Origin: Ruthenibacterium lactatiformans
Lineage (GTDB): Bacteria; Bacillota; Clostridia; Oscillospirales; Ruminococcaceae
Assembly: GCF_000949455.1 (NCBI RefSeq)
Contig: NZ_JXXK01000009.1
Span: 1 to 64,000 of the forward strand
DNA length: 64,000 bases
Reading direction: 5' to 3'
Shown here: positions 51,680 through 60,581 of the stretch, one piece after another
How positions within the stretch are numbered: the stretch's first letter is position 1
Layout of the letters: every line of letters starts with the position of its first letter
Translations under genes and position numbers: made by a program
The notes under the pieces: model-generated
Databases searched by the model: none
What the model saw: only the letters and a program-made list of their open reading frames with translations
Told to the model about the DNA's origin: nothing

Positions 51680-53470
51680 TTATTCTTCCGTTTCGATGGG
51701 CGCATAAGCGATGGAAAGCTCACGCAGCTGCTTTTCCTCCACGGTCTCGGGGCAGCCGCTCATAGGCTCGCCCGCGTTCTGCACCTTTGGGAAGGCGATA
51801 ACGTCGCGGATGGAATCCCGCTTCAGCATCAGCATCACCATGCGGTCGAAGCCGAAGGCCATACCGCCATGGGGCGGCGCGCCGTACTGGTAGGCGTCCA
51901 TCAAAAATCCGAAGCTCTCCCGCGCGCGCTCCTCGCTGAAGCCCAGCGCCTTGAGCATGCGGTCCTGAACGGCCGGATCATTGATGCGGATGGAACCGCC
52001 GCCCAGCTCACAGCCGTTGAGCACCATGTCGTAGGCCAGCGCGCGCACGCTGCCCGGGTCGCTCTCTACTTTGTCCAGGTCCTCGGCCCGGGGCATTGTG
52101 AACGGATGGTGCATGGCCATCCAGCGGCCCTCTTCTTCAGAATATTCAAAGAACGGGAAATCCGTCACCCACAGGAAGTTGAATTTGTCCGGGTCGATGA
52201 GGCCGCACTTATTTGCCACGGCAAGGCGCAGCGCGCCCAGCGCCGCAAACACGGTGCTGTTTTTCGCATCGGCCACCACCAGCAGCACGTCGCCGGTCTC
52301 TGCGCCCGCCGCCTTGTGCAGCGCGGCCTTTTCCTCCTCGGAGAGGAACTTTTCAAAGCTGGAGGTCACGCTGTCCGCCGTCAGGCGCGTGTAGGCAAGG
52401 CCTTTGGCACCATAGGTTTTGGCCACGTCCACCAGCTTGTCGATCTCCTTGCGGGTGAGCGCGCCGGCAAGGCCCTTTGCGTTGATGAGGCGCACGCTGC
52501 CGCCCGCCTCAACGGCGGATTTAAACACTGCAAACCCGCTTTCCCGCAGCACATCCGTCACATCCTGCAGCTCCAACCCGAAGCGGGTGTCCGGCTTGTC
52601 GGAGCCGTAGCGGGCCATTGCCTCGCTGTACGGCATGCGCCGAAAAGGCGTTTCCACGTCCACGCCCAGCACTTCCCGGAACACGCGCTTTACAAGGCCT
52701 TCGTTCATGGCCATCACGTCGTCTTCTGTAACAAACGACATTTCCATGTCGATCTGCGTGAATTCGGGCTGGCGGTCGGCGCGCAGGTCCTCGTCGCGGA
52801 AGCAGCGGACGATCTGGTAATACCGGTCAAAGCCGGAGAGCATCAAAATCTGCTTGTAAAGCTGGGGCGACTGGGGCAGCGCGTAGAAATGCCCCGGCTG
52901 CACACGGCTGGGCACCAGATAATCCCGCGCGCCCTCGGGCGTGGATTTGATGAGCATAGGAGTCTCGATCTCCACAAAATGCTGCTCGTCGTAATAATCC
53001 CGCACCACCTTGGCAATTTTGGAGCGCACCACGATGGGCTCGTGCATGGAGGGGCGGCGCAGATCCAGATAGCGGTATTTCAGGCGCAGCTGGTCGTTGA
53101 CATTGATGCCGTCGCGCACCTCAAAGGGAGTTGTCTGCGCGCCGCTGAGCACGCGCAGCTCGGTGACGAACAGTTCCACCTCGCCCGTGGGGATCTTGTC
53201 CGTTTTCGCCTCGCGCTCACGCAGCGTGCCCGCGGCAATAACGACATACTCGCTTTTCAGGCCGGAGGCCTTTTCAAACACGGCCCGGTCCGTGGAATCG
53301 TCAAAAATAAGCTGCAGGATGCCTGTGGTGTCCCGCAGGTCCGCAAAAATAACGCCGCCCTTGTCGCGGCATTTTGCGATGGAGCCGGCCACCGTCATCT
53401 GTGTGCCCGCGTCCCTGGCGCGCAGCGTCCCGCAATAGTGGGTACGGCGCAGGTTTCCCATTGTTTCCAT
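51680..53470 (-). CDS. aspS: aspartyl-tRNA synthetase
   Basis: A bacterial-type class II synthetase of about 596 residues: N-terminal OB fold (RTHYCGTLRARDAG, FADLRDTTG), catalytic domain with motif 1 (HFVEIETPMLIKSTPEGARDY), motif 2 (FRDEDLRADRQPEFTQIDMEMSF), the bacterial GAD insertion, and motif 3 (GMAFGFDRMVMLML). It charges tRNA(Asp), perhaps also tRNA(Asn). The start is uncertain because no strong ribosome site is present; ATGs at 53479, 53470 and 53461 are possible. A promoter lies about 140 bp upstream, inside the end of the DUF1015 gene. Confidence 0.95.
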   Translation of the reverse strand: METMGNLRRTHYCGTLRARDAGTQMTVAGSIAKCRDKGGVIFADLRDTTGILQLIFDDSTDRAVFEKASGLKSEYVVIAAGTLREREAKTDKIPTGEVELFVTELRVLSGAQTTPFEVRDGINVNDQLRLKYRYLDLRRPSMHEPIVVRSKIAKVVRDYYDEQHFVEIETPMLIKSTPEGARDYLVPSRVQPGHFYALPQSPQLYKQILMLSGFDRYYQIVRCFRDEDLRADRQPEFTQIDMEMSFVTEDDVMAMNEGLVKRVFREVLGVDVETPFRRMPYSEAMARYGSDKPDTRFGLELQDVTDVLRESGFAVFKSAVEAGGSVRLINAKGLAGALTRKEIDKLVDVAKTYGAKGLAYTRLTADSVTSSFEKFLSEEEKAALHKAAGAETGDVLLVVADAKNSTVFAALGALRLAVANKCGLIDPDKFNFLWVTDFPFFEYSEEEGRWMAMHHPFTMPRAEDLDKVESDPGSVRALAYDMVLNGCELGGGSIRINDPAVQDRMLKALGFSEERARESFGFLMDAYQYGAPPHGGMAFGFDRMVMLMLKRDSIRDVIAFPKVQNAGEPMSGCPETVEEKQLRELSIAYAPIETEE

Positions 53471-53606
53471 AAAAATCATCCATTCCGCCGCTTCGCGTCG
53501 GCACAAATTCAAGAGCAGACCCCGGCGCCCGCCACGCGAAGCAAAACTGGCGGGGCATTCGGCAAAGGCCACGCGATACAACGGCGCAGCGGCCTTTATC
53601 TATAAC

Positions 53607-53635
53607 AGTATAGCGCGTCCGGCCGCAATTTACAA
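53607..53635 (-). promoter_or_regulatory. aspS promoter
   Basis: On the minus strand TTGTAA and TATACT are 17 bp apart, overlapping the last codons of the DUF1015 gene. The leader of about 130 nt shows no T-box. Confidence 0.65.
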
Positions 53636-54937
53636 TGTCTGCGGCGCGATTTGGCGGCATTCCAGGTAGTATCGCTTTTCTTCGGCGTGGCCCATGGAAA
53701 ACGTCTTCTTGGGCAGCACGCCGCCCAGCACAACGCCCCGGAACAGGTCGCTCTTGGCGAAATCCGGCAGGATGACGCCCACCGCGCCTGCCCGCGCCAG
53801 TGCGCGCACATTGTCCGCGCCGTGGATGTAATCCACCTTCGCGCCCGGGCGCTGCGCCAGAAATTCTGTCAAAAATGCGTCCAGCGTACCCACGGCCAGG
53901 GGCCAGGGCGCGTTTTTCAGGCACTCCACACGCTCCGCCGTACCCGGCCCTGCACACGTTTCGTCCACAAAGCAAAAGGTCTGCTGCGCCCCGGCCATGC
54001 CGCAGGCATGCGCGCCGTGCCGCGCCGCGAACGACAAAAACGCGCCTGCCAGCTCCGTCATGGAAACGCCGAATACCGCGCGGTGGATGGGCTCGATGCC
54101 CAGCGCCGGGCTGTGGATATTCACCAGCTCCACCAGACACCAGCGGGCGGGATGGCTTTGCCGCGCGGCAGGCGGCAGGGCCGCCTTTATTTCCTCCCAG
54201 TGCGCCTTGGCCGTGGCAAGGGAATGGTTCCCGTCGCCCACGGCGACGGCCAGCGGCGGCCGGCCGGCCGCGTCCGGGTATTTTGCGTCGAACGCCGCCT
54301 GTGTGCCCAGCGCCGCTACGGCGTTTTCCACAGCCGCAATGTCCGCAGCGTCCGTTACCGCCCAGCCTGCAATGTGCCCGCCGCCCAGCATCAGCTCCGT
54401 GTCGTACAGTTTTTCCAGCGCCGCCTTTTTTTTCGCGAACGGCTCCACCACGCCGCAGGCAGCGTCATCCAGCAGCATCATGATATGAGGCGTTTCCAGC
54501 GGCGCGCCCCGGCGCACGGCAAGGCGCGGCGGAATACGCTCCACAATGGTATTTTCGCTGGGACGCACCAGCGGTGCGGAGCCTTTTTCATAGCTGTAAG
54601 CCTCCAGGTCCACAGCGCCCACAAGGCCCTGCCGCACACCGCTTTGCGTCGCGCGTTCCACATATACAAAACCGTGGACACCGCGTGTGAGCACCCGGGC
54701 GCGGTAATCGGCCATGGCGGTGTGGATGGCCGCAATGCGACCGTCCACATCCGGGCTTTCCAGATATGCCTCCGGCAAGGTGATGTGCAATGTGCTGGGC
54801 GCGTTTTGAGTGAGCGCCTCGGCCTTCTGCCAGTATTCGGGCTGGCTTGTGAACTGGTCGCACGCCAGCGCGGGCCACAGGCCCATATCCGTTTGCGGTG
54901 CGGGCAGCAAAATATCCGCTGCGATAAATGGTTTCAT
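53630..54937 (-). CDS. DUF1015 family protein
   Basis: A 435-residue cytoplasmic protein of the DUF1015 family. Conserved marks: GLWPALACDQFTSQPEYW near the start, an internal LAVAVGDGNHSLATAKAHWE (about 233-252) and a C-terminal segment with DYIHGADNVRALA. The invariant GDGNHS suggests a phosphate or nucleotide site, but no activity is established for the family. GGAGGGG precedes the ATG. It is upstream of aspS on the same strand. Confidence 0.8.
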   Translation of the reverse strand: MKPFIAADILLPAPQTDMGLWPALACDQFTSQPEYWQKAEALTQNAPSTLHITLPEAYLESPDVDGRIAAIHTAMADYRARVLTRGVHGFVYVERATQSGVRQGLVGAVDLEAYSYEKGSAPLVRPSENTIVERIPPRLAVRRGAPLETPHIMMLLDDAACGVVEPFAKKKAALEKLYDTELMLGGGHIAGWAVTDAADIAAVENAVAALGTQAAFDAKYPDAAGRPPLAVAVGDGNHSLATAKAHWEEIKAALPPAARQSHPARWCLVELVNIHSPALGIEPIHRAVFGVSMTELAGAFLSFAARHGAHACGMAGAQQTFCFVDETCAGPGTAERVECLKNAPWPLAVGTLDAFLTEFLAQRPGAKVDYIHGADNVRALARAGAVGVILPDFAKSDLFRGVVLGGVLPKKTFSMGHAEEKRYYLECRQIAPQTL

Positions 54938-55083
54938 TTTCGTCCCCTCCGTATATCAGACAACCCCTGCTTCATACCCTTGAATGGGCCGCCGCGCGCG
55001 GCGCCTGTTATCTTTTTATGATACGGCACAAACGCCCGCTTTGCAAGAGTGAAGCGGCGCATTTTTGCAAAGGGGGAAGCGGC

Positions 55084-55914
55084 ATGAAACAGAAAAACGG
55101 CGCGTGGCTGCTGGCGCTGGCGGCGATGCTGTGCAGCATTGGCGGCGTGTGCATCAAGGGTGTGCCGTGGACGCCGCTGGCCATCAACGGCGCGCGCAAC
55201 GTCATTGCGGCGTGCATCACGGGCGCGTTTTTGTGGCGGGCCGGGCGGCGCCTGCGCTGGAACGGAGCCGTGGCCTGCGGCGCGCTGAGCCTTGCGCTGA
55301 CAACGAACCTGTATGTATTCGCCACCAAGCTGGCGGGCGCGGCCAACGCTATTTTGCTGATGTACACCGCGCCTATTTTTGTGCTTTTGTACCTGTGGCT
55401 GGCCAAGGGGCAGAAGCCGCCGCGCGCCGCCGTGGCCGCGTGCGTGCTGGTATTTGCAGGCATCGGCTGCTTTGTGGCGGACGGCCTTGCGGCGGGCACG
55501 CTGCTGGGAAACGCGCTGGGACTGGGCAGCGGCGTGGCTTATGCCGGAGTATTCCTGGTAAACACCGAGCCGGAAGGCGACGCGATGTCGTCTTATTTTC
55601 TGGGACAGGTGGCGGGCGCGCTGATCGGCCTTCCGTTCCTTTCGGGCGAGACGGATTTCAGCTTTGTCCCCATGGTATGTATCTTTGCGCTGGGTGTGTT
55701 CCAGCTTGGGCTTTCCTATGTCCTCATCGCCAGGGGCATCGCCACCACGCCGCCCATGACGGCCAGCCTGGTGACGGCCATCGAGCCCATCCTCACGCCT
55801 GTATGGGTGGCGCTTGCCTATGGCGAACGGCTTTCCGGCTTTTCGCTTGCCGGGGCGGTGCTGGTGCTTTGCAGCGTGGTATGGTTCAACACGCGCGGCA
55901 GAAAAGCGTTATGA
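55084..55914 (+). CDS. EamA/DMT-superfamily transporter
   Basis: A 276-residue protein with ten helices in two EamA repeats: the first includes LTTNLYVFATKLAGAANAILLMYTAPIF (shortened here in two overlapping parts, about 78-105), the second LGLSYVLIARGIATTPPMTASLV near 215 and EPILTPVWVALAYGE. Family members export amino acids or other metabolites. The ATG at 55084 follows AAAGGGGG; the longer frame is unsupported. The gene is followed by a MITE insertion. Confidence 0.85.
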   Translation: MKQKNGAWLLALAAMLCSIGGVCIKGVPWTPLAINGARNVIAACITGAFLWRAGRRLRWNGAVACGALSLALTTNLYVFATKLAGAANAILLMYTAPIFVLLYLWLAKGQKPPRAAVAACVLVFAGIGCFVADGLAAGTLLGNALGLGSGVAYAGVFLVNTEPEGDAMSSYFLGQVAGALIGLPFLSGETDFSFVPMVCIFALGVFQLGLSYVLIARGIATTPPMTASLVTAIEPILTPVWVALAYGERLSGFSLAGAVLVLCSVVWFNTRGRKAL

Positions 55915-56003
55915 CCCGGCGGCCGACCTTCGAGACGCCGGGAAGAACAGCGGAAAACCCGCGTTCACGGGGCTTTTCTCATTCCGAGCCGGCAGCGGCA
56001 GGA

Positions 56004-56183
56004 TTAAGGCAACACCGCACAATTCTAAGAGTCGAATCGCGCCGGCAGATTTTTTGGCAGGTTAAACAAAAAGCGCAGCGAATACTTTGTGTATTCGCGA
56101 GCATTTTTGTGACAGTTGCCGGAAAATCTGCAAGCGAGGCGACGCTTAAGGCTTCAGCCGTGAATTGTGCGGTGTTGCCTTAA
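56004..56183. mobile_element. 180-bp MITE-like element with 22-bp perfect terminal inverted repeats
   Basis: Both ends carry the same 22 bp in inverted orientation, starting TTAAGGCAACACCGCAC, with no mismatch. The outer TTAA is palindromic and could be the target duplication. Imperfect inverted similarity continues inward (GGCAGATTTT). The centre has a hairpin GCGAATAC-TTTGT-GTATTCGC. It is too short to encode a transposase, so it must be mobilised in trans if active. It lies between the DMT transporter and the C39-like gene, close enough to affect the latter's transcription. Confidence 0.85.
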
Positions 56184-56258
56184 GAAACTTGTAAGCTCTG
56201 CTCGAGCCTATTTTAAGATTTGTTCTCTATAATAGGCTCACAGAGAGGATGGTTTCCC

Positions 56259-57200
56259 GTGAACGAACGTTTTGAAAATGATCTTGCATGTTATCTGCAC
56301 TATGACGACGCGCCCCGCCGCCCTGCCCGGGCACGCCGCCGCAAACGGGCGCGAAAGCACTGCGCGCGGCGCTTTTTTGCGCGCTGCTGCGGTGTGCTCT
56401 GCCTGTGCGCCGGGGTGGTGCTGCTGGCTCGGGTCTGGCCCGCGCTGGTTTCCGCCACACCTTACAGCGGCGCGGGAACGGGCGGCGCGTCCGCATCTGT
56501 GAGCCTGGGCGGCGAATGGGACGCCCAGACGCGCTTGGCCATCGAGACGCTGGCCGCGGCGCACCCCGAGGTGCAGCCCATGCTGGACGAGCCCTCCCGC
56601 TGGCCCGCCGACGTGGCCGCACTGCTGGCCCGCAATGAGGAAGCGCTTGGCTTTGTGCTGGCGTATCCCAGCCTTATAGACGCCGCGCCGCCCGCCAGGG
56701 TGGAGGAGGCCGTGCGCGGCAGCTTCCCCACGCTGCTGCAATGGGACGCGCGCTGGGGCTGCACGCCTTACGGAGGCAGTATCCTCGCCATCACGGGCTG
56801 CGGGCCGACAGCGCTCTCGGTGGTGGCCTGCGGCCTGACGGGGGACGCTTCTCTCACACCCGCAGCCATCGCCGCATGGGCGCAGCGCCAGGGGTATGCC
56901 GGCGCGGACGGCACCAGCTGGGAGCTGATGCGCAGCGGATGCGAGCACTTTGGCCTGTACGCGCAGGAGCTTTCACTCACGGAAGCCGCCGTGTTCGGCG
57001 CGCTGGAAGCAGGGCAGCCCATCATTTGCAGCATGCGCCCCGGCGATTTTACCACGGCGGGACATTTTATCGTGCTGACCGGCACGCAGGACGGGCTGCT
57101 GTGCGTCGTAGACCCCAACAGTCCCGCCCGCAGCGCATCCCTGTGGGAGTACAGCCGTTTGGAGCCGCAGATCAAAAACCTGTGGGCTTATACCGCATGA
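56259..57200 (+). CDS. membrane-anchored C39-like (papain-fold) peptidase
   Basis: A 313-residue protein: a basic cytoplasmic start, one hydrophobic helix (about 44-62), then an extracellular domain. The last 150 residues match the peptidase_C39_2 fold: LLQWDARWGCTPYGG, the nucleophile Cys in TGCGPTALSVV (about 185), GYAGADGTSWELM, the His in TAGHFIVLTG (about 268) and an Asp/Asn in VVDPNSPARS. All three catalytic positions are present, so proteolysis is possible; the substrate is unknown. The GTG start has AGAGGA 9 nt upstream. Only 75 bp separate it from the MITE. Confidence 0.75.
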   Translation: MNERFENDLACYLHYDDAPRRPARARRRKRARKHCARRFFARCCGVLCLCAGVVLLARVWPALVSATPYSGAGTGGASASVSLGGEWDAQTRLAIETLAAAHPEVQPMLDEPSRWPADVAALLARNEEALGFVLAYPSLIDAAPPARVEEAVRGSFPTLLQWDARWGCTPYGGSILAITGCGPTALSVVACGLTGDASLTPAAIAAWAQRQGYAGADGTSWELMRSGCEHFGLYAQELSLTEAAVFGALEAGQPIICSMRPGDFTTAGHFIVLTGTQDGLLCVVDPNSPARSASLWEYSRLEPQIKNLWAYTA

Positions 57201-57248
57201 AGCAGGGCCGCCATAAAATTTACCGCATGAGTTTTTTAAACAATGATG

Positions 57249-57290
57249 TGAAAACGGCGAATCTGTAGGCGGACAGATCCACCGTTTTGC
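57249..57290 (+). terminator. probable terminator after the C39-like gene
   Basis: AAAACGGCGaATCTGT pairs with ACAGATccACCGTTTT; the downstream T content is modest. Confidence 0.55.
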
Positions 57291-57376
57291 ATTTGCCGTC
57301 CCACAACTCTCGGCCTGTGACCTGTACTTTTTCGGGTGAAAACGATATTCTTAGGGAGCGAAAGGAGACAGGGACT

Positions 57377-57885
57377 ATGAATCAACAAAAACAGGTCATT
57401 TTTTAAAAACGCTGCGAAATGAAAAAGCTATCACGCAGGCGGAGCTTGCTGAGACGCGGGGCGTCTCCAACCGGAGTATTTCCCGTTGGGAAAACGGCAC
57501 GACCATGCCGGATTTCGACCTGTTGATCGAGCTTGCAAAATACTATAAGGTCGAAGTCAGCGAGATATTGGATGGAGAAAGAAAAGGCGGGCGCACAGAC
57601 GGCAGCGCAGAGGAATTGATGTTGAAAATTGCAGACTATAGCAATATCGAGCGGAAAGTTTTTTCGAGAAGAATGTGTGCCATGTTTGTTATGGCACTTG
57701 CCAGCATGGCTTTTTTTGCGGCGATGGACGTAGCGGAACTTGCGGAAACGGAGCCGTATGGAACCATTGTGGGCATTGCACGGGGATTTGTGGCCGGCAC
57801 GTTTTTATACGCCAGCCGGTATATTTCAAAAATGGAAACCGTCAAAATGCGTTTGGCGAAAGAATCGCGGAAACTGAAGCAATAG
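57377..57885 (+). pseudogene. XRE-family regulator with membrane helices, frameshifted in a T6 run
   Basis: The ATG at 57377 has AAAGGAG upstream and starts a normal XRE N-terminus (MNQQKQVIF), but a TAA at 57404 stops it. In another frame the protein continues (LKTLRNEKAITQAELAETRGVSNRSISRWENG..., then YYKVEVSEILDGERK and two hydrophobic helices ending in KLKQ). One extra T in the run at 57399-57404 would restore a single 170-codon gene. This is either a true null, a homopolymer sequencing error, or a switchable tract. The product would be an HTH regulator tied to the membrane. Confidence 0.8.
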
Positions 57886-57893
57886 GAAAGAAC

Positions 57894-57921
57894 AAAGCCG
57901 CGGGCTATCCCCGCGGCTTTT
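57894..57921. terminator. bidirectional terminator
   Basis: AAAGCCGCGGG-CTAT-CCCCGCGGCTTTT between the convergent XRE and MATE genes. Confidence 0.85.
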
Positions 57922-57929
57922 CCATATCC

Positions 57930-59318
57930 TTATTTTTCCGCCACAGCACGTTCCGCCTGTTCCCACAGCTTCAGCCGCCGCAGGAATGAAAGCAAAAACG
58001 GAAGCGTCACCGCGAAAGTACACAGGTCGGCCGCGGGCTGGGCGAGCTGCACGCCCAAAAGCCCTATGAGCTGCGGCAGCAGCAGAATGAACGGCACAAA
58101 GAAAATGCCCTGGCGGCACAGCGACAGGAACGTCGCCTGCCCGGACTGCCCCGTCACCTGCAGCAGCATGTTCGTCACCGTAGAAACGCCGAACAGCGGC
58201 AGAACCACGCACTGCGCCCGCAGCGCCAGCGCGCCGATGGCGATGACCTCCGCGTCGTCCCGGCGGAACAGCGCCAGCGCGCCCGGCGCGGCCAGAAAAC
58301 CGGCCGCCGCCAGCACGCTCATCAGCACCGTGCCCACCAGCATTGTGAAATAAGTGGCCCCGCGCACCCGGTCGTACCGCTTTGCACCGAAATTGTAGCC
58401 CGCAACGGGCTGGAAGCCCTGCCCGAATCCCAGCATGAACGAGAACACGAACATGAAAATGCGTCCCACCACGCTCATGGCCGCGACGGCCGCGTCGCCG
58501 TAAACGGCGGCGTTCACGTTCAGCAGCACCGTGGCCACACTGGCCAGAGATTGGCGGCAGAAGGACGGCATGCCCGTTTTGATGATGCGCGCGTACACCT
58601 CTGCCTTGCGGGACACCTGCCCGATGTGCAGGCGCACCGCGCTTTTGCGGCGCAGAAAGCACGCTAGAAGAATGGCGAAGCTGACGCACTGGCTGAGCAG
58701 CGTGGCAATGGCCGCGCCCGCGATGCCAAGCCCGAACGTATAGATGAACAGCGGGTCCAGCCCTATGTTCAGCACGCCGCCCAGGCCGATGCCCACCATG
58801 GCCAGCATGGCCTTGCCCTCGCCCCGCAGGATGTTGTTGAGTACGAAGGACGCGCACATGACCGGCGCGCCGAATAGGATGTAGCGCGCGTAATCCCGCG
58901 CATAGGGCAGAATGGTGGGCGTCGCACCCAGCACACGCATGAGCGGGTCCAGAAACAGCGTGCCCAGCACCGTGATGCCAAGGCCGAAGGCCAACGCCGT
59001 AAAAAATGCGGTGGACGCCGCACAGTCCGCCTGCCGCTGCTCTTTCGCACCCAGATAGCGGGAAACAAGATTGCCCGCGCCCATACCCAGCATGAAGCCG
59101 ATGGCCTGGATGACGGCCATCAGCGAAAACACGATGCCCACGGCGCCCGCCGCGCTGGTGCCCAGCTGCGCCACAAAAAACGTGTCGGCCATATTGTACA
59201 CTGCCGTCACCAGCATGCTGATGATGGTGGGCACGGCCAGCGTAGCAACGAGCCTTGGGATGGGCGTCTGCGTCATTTTCCGGTATTGGGCGTCGCCCGC
59301 CCCGGCCGCAGCGCTCAC
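57930..59318 (-). CDS. MATE-family efflux transporter
   Basis: A 462-residue, 12-helix MATE protein: TIISMLVTAVYNMADTFFVAQLG near 30, GMGAGNLVSRYLGAKE, and GFGQGFQPVAGYNFGAKRY (about 295-313), the typical MATE sequence in the second half. It overlaps hisS by 4 bp at its start, so it belongs to the hisS operon. Exported compound unknown. Confidence 0.9.
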   Translation of the reverse strand: MSAAAGAGDAQYRKMTQTPIPRLVATLAVPTIISMLVTAVYNMADTFFVAQLGTSAAGAVGIVFSLMAVIQAIGFMLGMGAGNLVSRYLGAKEQRQADCAASTAFFTALAFGLGITVLGTLFLDPLMRVLGATPTILPYARDYARYILFGAPVMCASFVLNNILRGEGKAMLAMVGIGLGGVLNIGLDPLFIYTFGLGIAGAAIATLLSQCVSFAILLACFLRRKSAVRLHIGQVSRKAEVYARIIKTGMPSFCRQSLASVATVLLNVNAAVYGDAAVAAMSVVGRIFMFVFSFMLGFGQGFQPVAGYNFGAKRYDRVRGATYFTMLVGTVLMSVLAAAGFLAAPGALALFRRDDAEVIAIGALALRAQCVVLPLFGVSTVTNMLLQVTGQSGQATFLSLCRQGIFFVPFILLLPQLIGLLGVQLAQPAADLCTFAVTLPFLLSFLRRLKLWEQAERAVAEK

Positions 59319-60562
59319 GCGTTTTCCCCGAGCGGCTTTATCTCGGGATATTTTTCATAAAAGCACGCAGCCGCGCAGCCGCTCTGCTGCAAACGGTCCA
59401 GCTGTTTGCCCACTTTTTTGGCCGCGGCCAGCACCGTCACCGCGTATTCTCCGCGCAGCGCCTCTGCCTTTTGCAGCACGTCCGCGAAATCCGCGTCCGC
59501 ACCGTACAGCAGCGCAAGACGCGGCTTTTCGTCCGGCACCGCGTAGCCCTGGTCCAGCAGGATGGAGCAGATGCGCTCAAACCCGATGGAAAAGCCCACT
59601 GCGGGCACCTTTTGCCCGAGGAACTTACCCACCATGTCGTCGTAGCGTCCGCCGCCCGCGACGGCGCCGGAAAACGCGGCGCACGTTACTTCGAACACCA
59701 TCCCCGTGTAATAGCCCTGCCCGCGCACCAGCGAAGGCGTGTACTCGACGGCATACCGGCCGCCGGACAGCCTGCCCACGGTATCCAACACATAACGCAC
59801 CGAGCCGCCCAGGCTCTTGTCCGCGCACAGCGCGGATACATCATCCAGCGAGAATGCGCCTTTTTCCAAAAAGGCCTCCAGCGCCTGCACCGCCGCGGCG
59901 GGCATCGCCTTTTCCTCAAGCTCCGCCGCCACGCCCTGCGGGCCGACCTTATCCAGCTTGTCGAACGTGACGCACACGGTGTCCAGCGCCTGCGGCGCGA
60001 AGCCGAAGCTTTCGAGCATGCCGCGCAGCAGGCGGCGGTCGTTGATATGCACGGTGAAATCGGAAAAGCCGATGGCCAGCAGCGCGCGGGCCGTCACATC
60101 AATCAGCTCCACCTCGGCATTGGGGCTTTCATCGCCCAGGATGTCGATGTCGCACTGCACGAATTCACGCAGGCGGCCCTTCTGCGGGCGCTCGGCACGG
60201 TACACCCGGTCTGTCTGGATGACCTTGAACGGCGCGGGGAGCTGCTCCCGGTTGGCCGCGTAGTATCGCGAGAGCGGCAGTGTCAGATCGTACCGCAGGC
60301 CCATGTCGGAAAGCTCTTTTTCGCTGCCGGAGGCCAGCGCCTTTTCCAGCTTGTCGCCGCGCTTGAGCACCTTGAAGATCAGGTTCAGGTTGTCGCCGCC
60401 GTCGCTTTTGTCCAGGTTCTCCATGTCTTCCATAATGGGCGTGGAGATGCGTTCGAAGCCCGCGGCGCGGTAGGTCTTTAAGATCTCGCCCTGCACGTAG
60501 TCGCGGATGCGCTGCTCGCGCGGCAGGATGTCTTTCATGCCTTTCAACGGGGTGGTTTTCAT
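59315..60562 (-). CDS. hisS: histidyl-tRNA synthetase
   Basis: A 415-residue class II synthetase charging tRNA(His). It shows motif 1 region FERISTPIMEDMENL, motif 2 TDRVYRAERPQKGRLREFVQCDIDI, the histidine-specific signatures LVRGQGYYTGMVFE (about 267) and GGGRYDDM, and motif 3 AVGFSIGFERI. A C-terminal anticodon-binding domain of about 90 residues follows. Located in an operon after the CmpB-like gene (19 bp) and before a MATE gene (4-bp overlap). Confidence 0.95.
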   Translation of the reverse strand: MKTTPLKGMKDILPREQRIRDYVQGEILKTYRAAGFERISTPIMEDMENLDKSDGGDNLNLIFKVLKRGDKLEKALASGSEKELSDMGLRYDLTLPLSRYYAANREQLPAPFKVIQTDRVYRAERPQKGRLREFVQCDIDILGDESPNAEVELIDVTARALLAIGFSDFTVHINDRRLLRGMLESFGFAPQALDTVCVTFDKLDKVGPQGVAAELEEKAMPAAAVQALEAFLEKGAFSLDDVSALCADKSLGGSVRYVLDTVGRLSGGRYAVEYTPSLVRGQGYYTGMVFEVTCAAFSGAVAGGGRYDDMVGKFLGQKVPAVGFSIGFERICSILLDQGYAVPDEKPRLALLYGADADFADVLQKAEALRGEYAVTVLAAAKKVGKQLDRLQQSGCAAACFYEKYPEIKPLGENA

Positions 60563-60581
60563 GTGGGATAAAGCTCCTTCT

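Noticed and set aside
57395..57410. Programmed -1 ribosomal frameshift at TTTTTTAAAAA
   Set aside because: The zero-frame codons (ATT TTT TAA) do not form the X-XXY-YYZ heptamer and no downstream stimulatory structure was recognised; a one-base indel is simpler.
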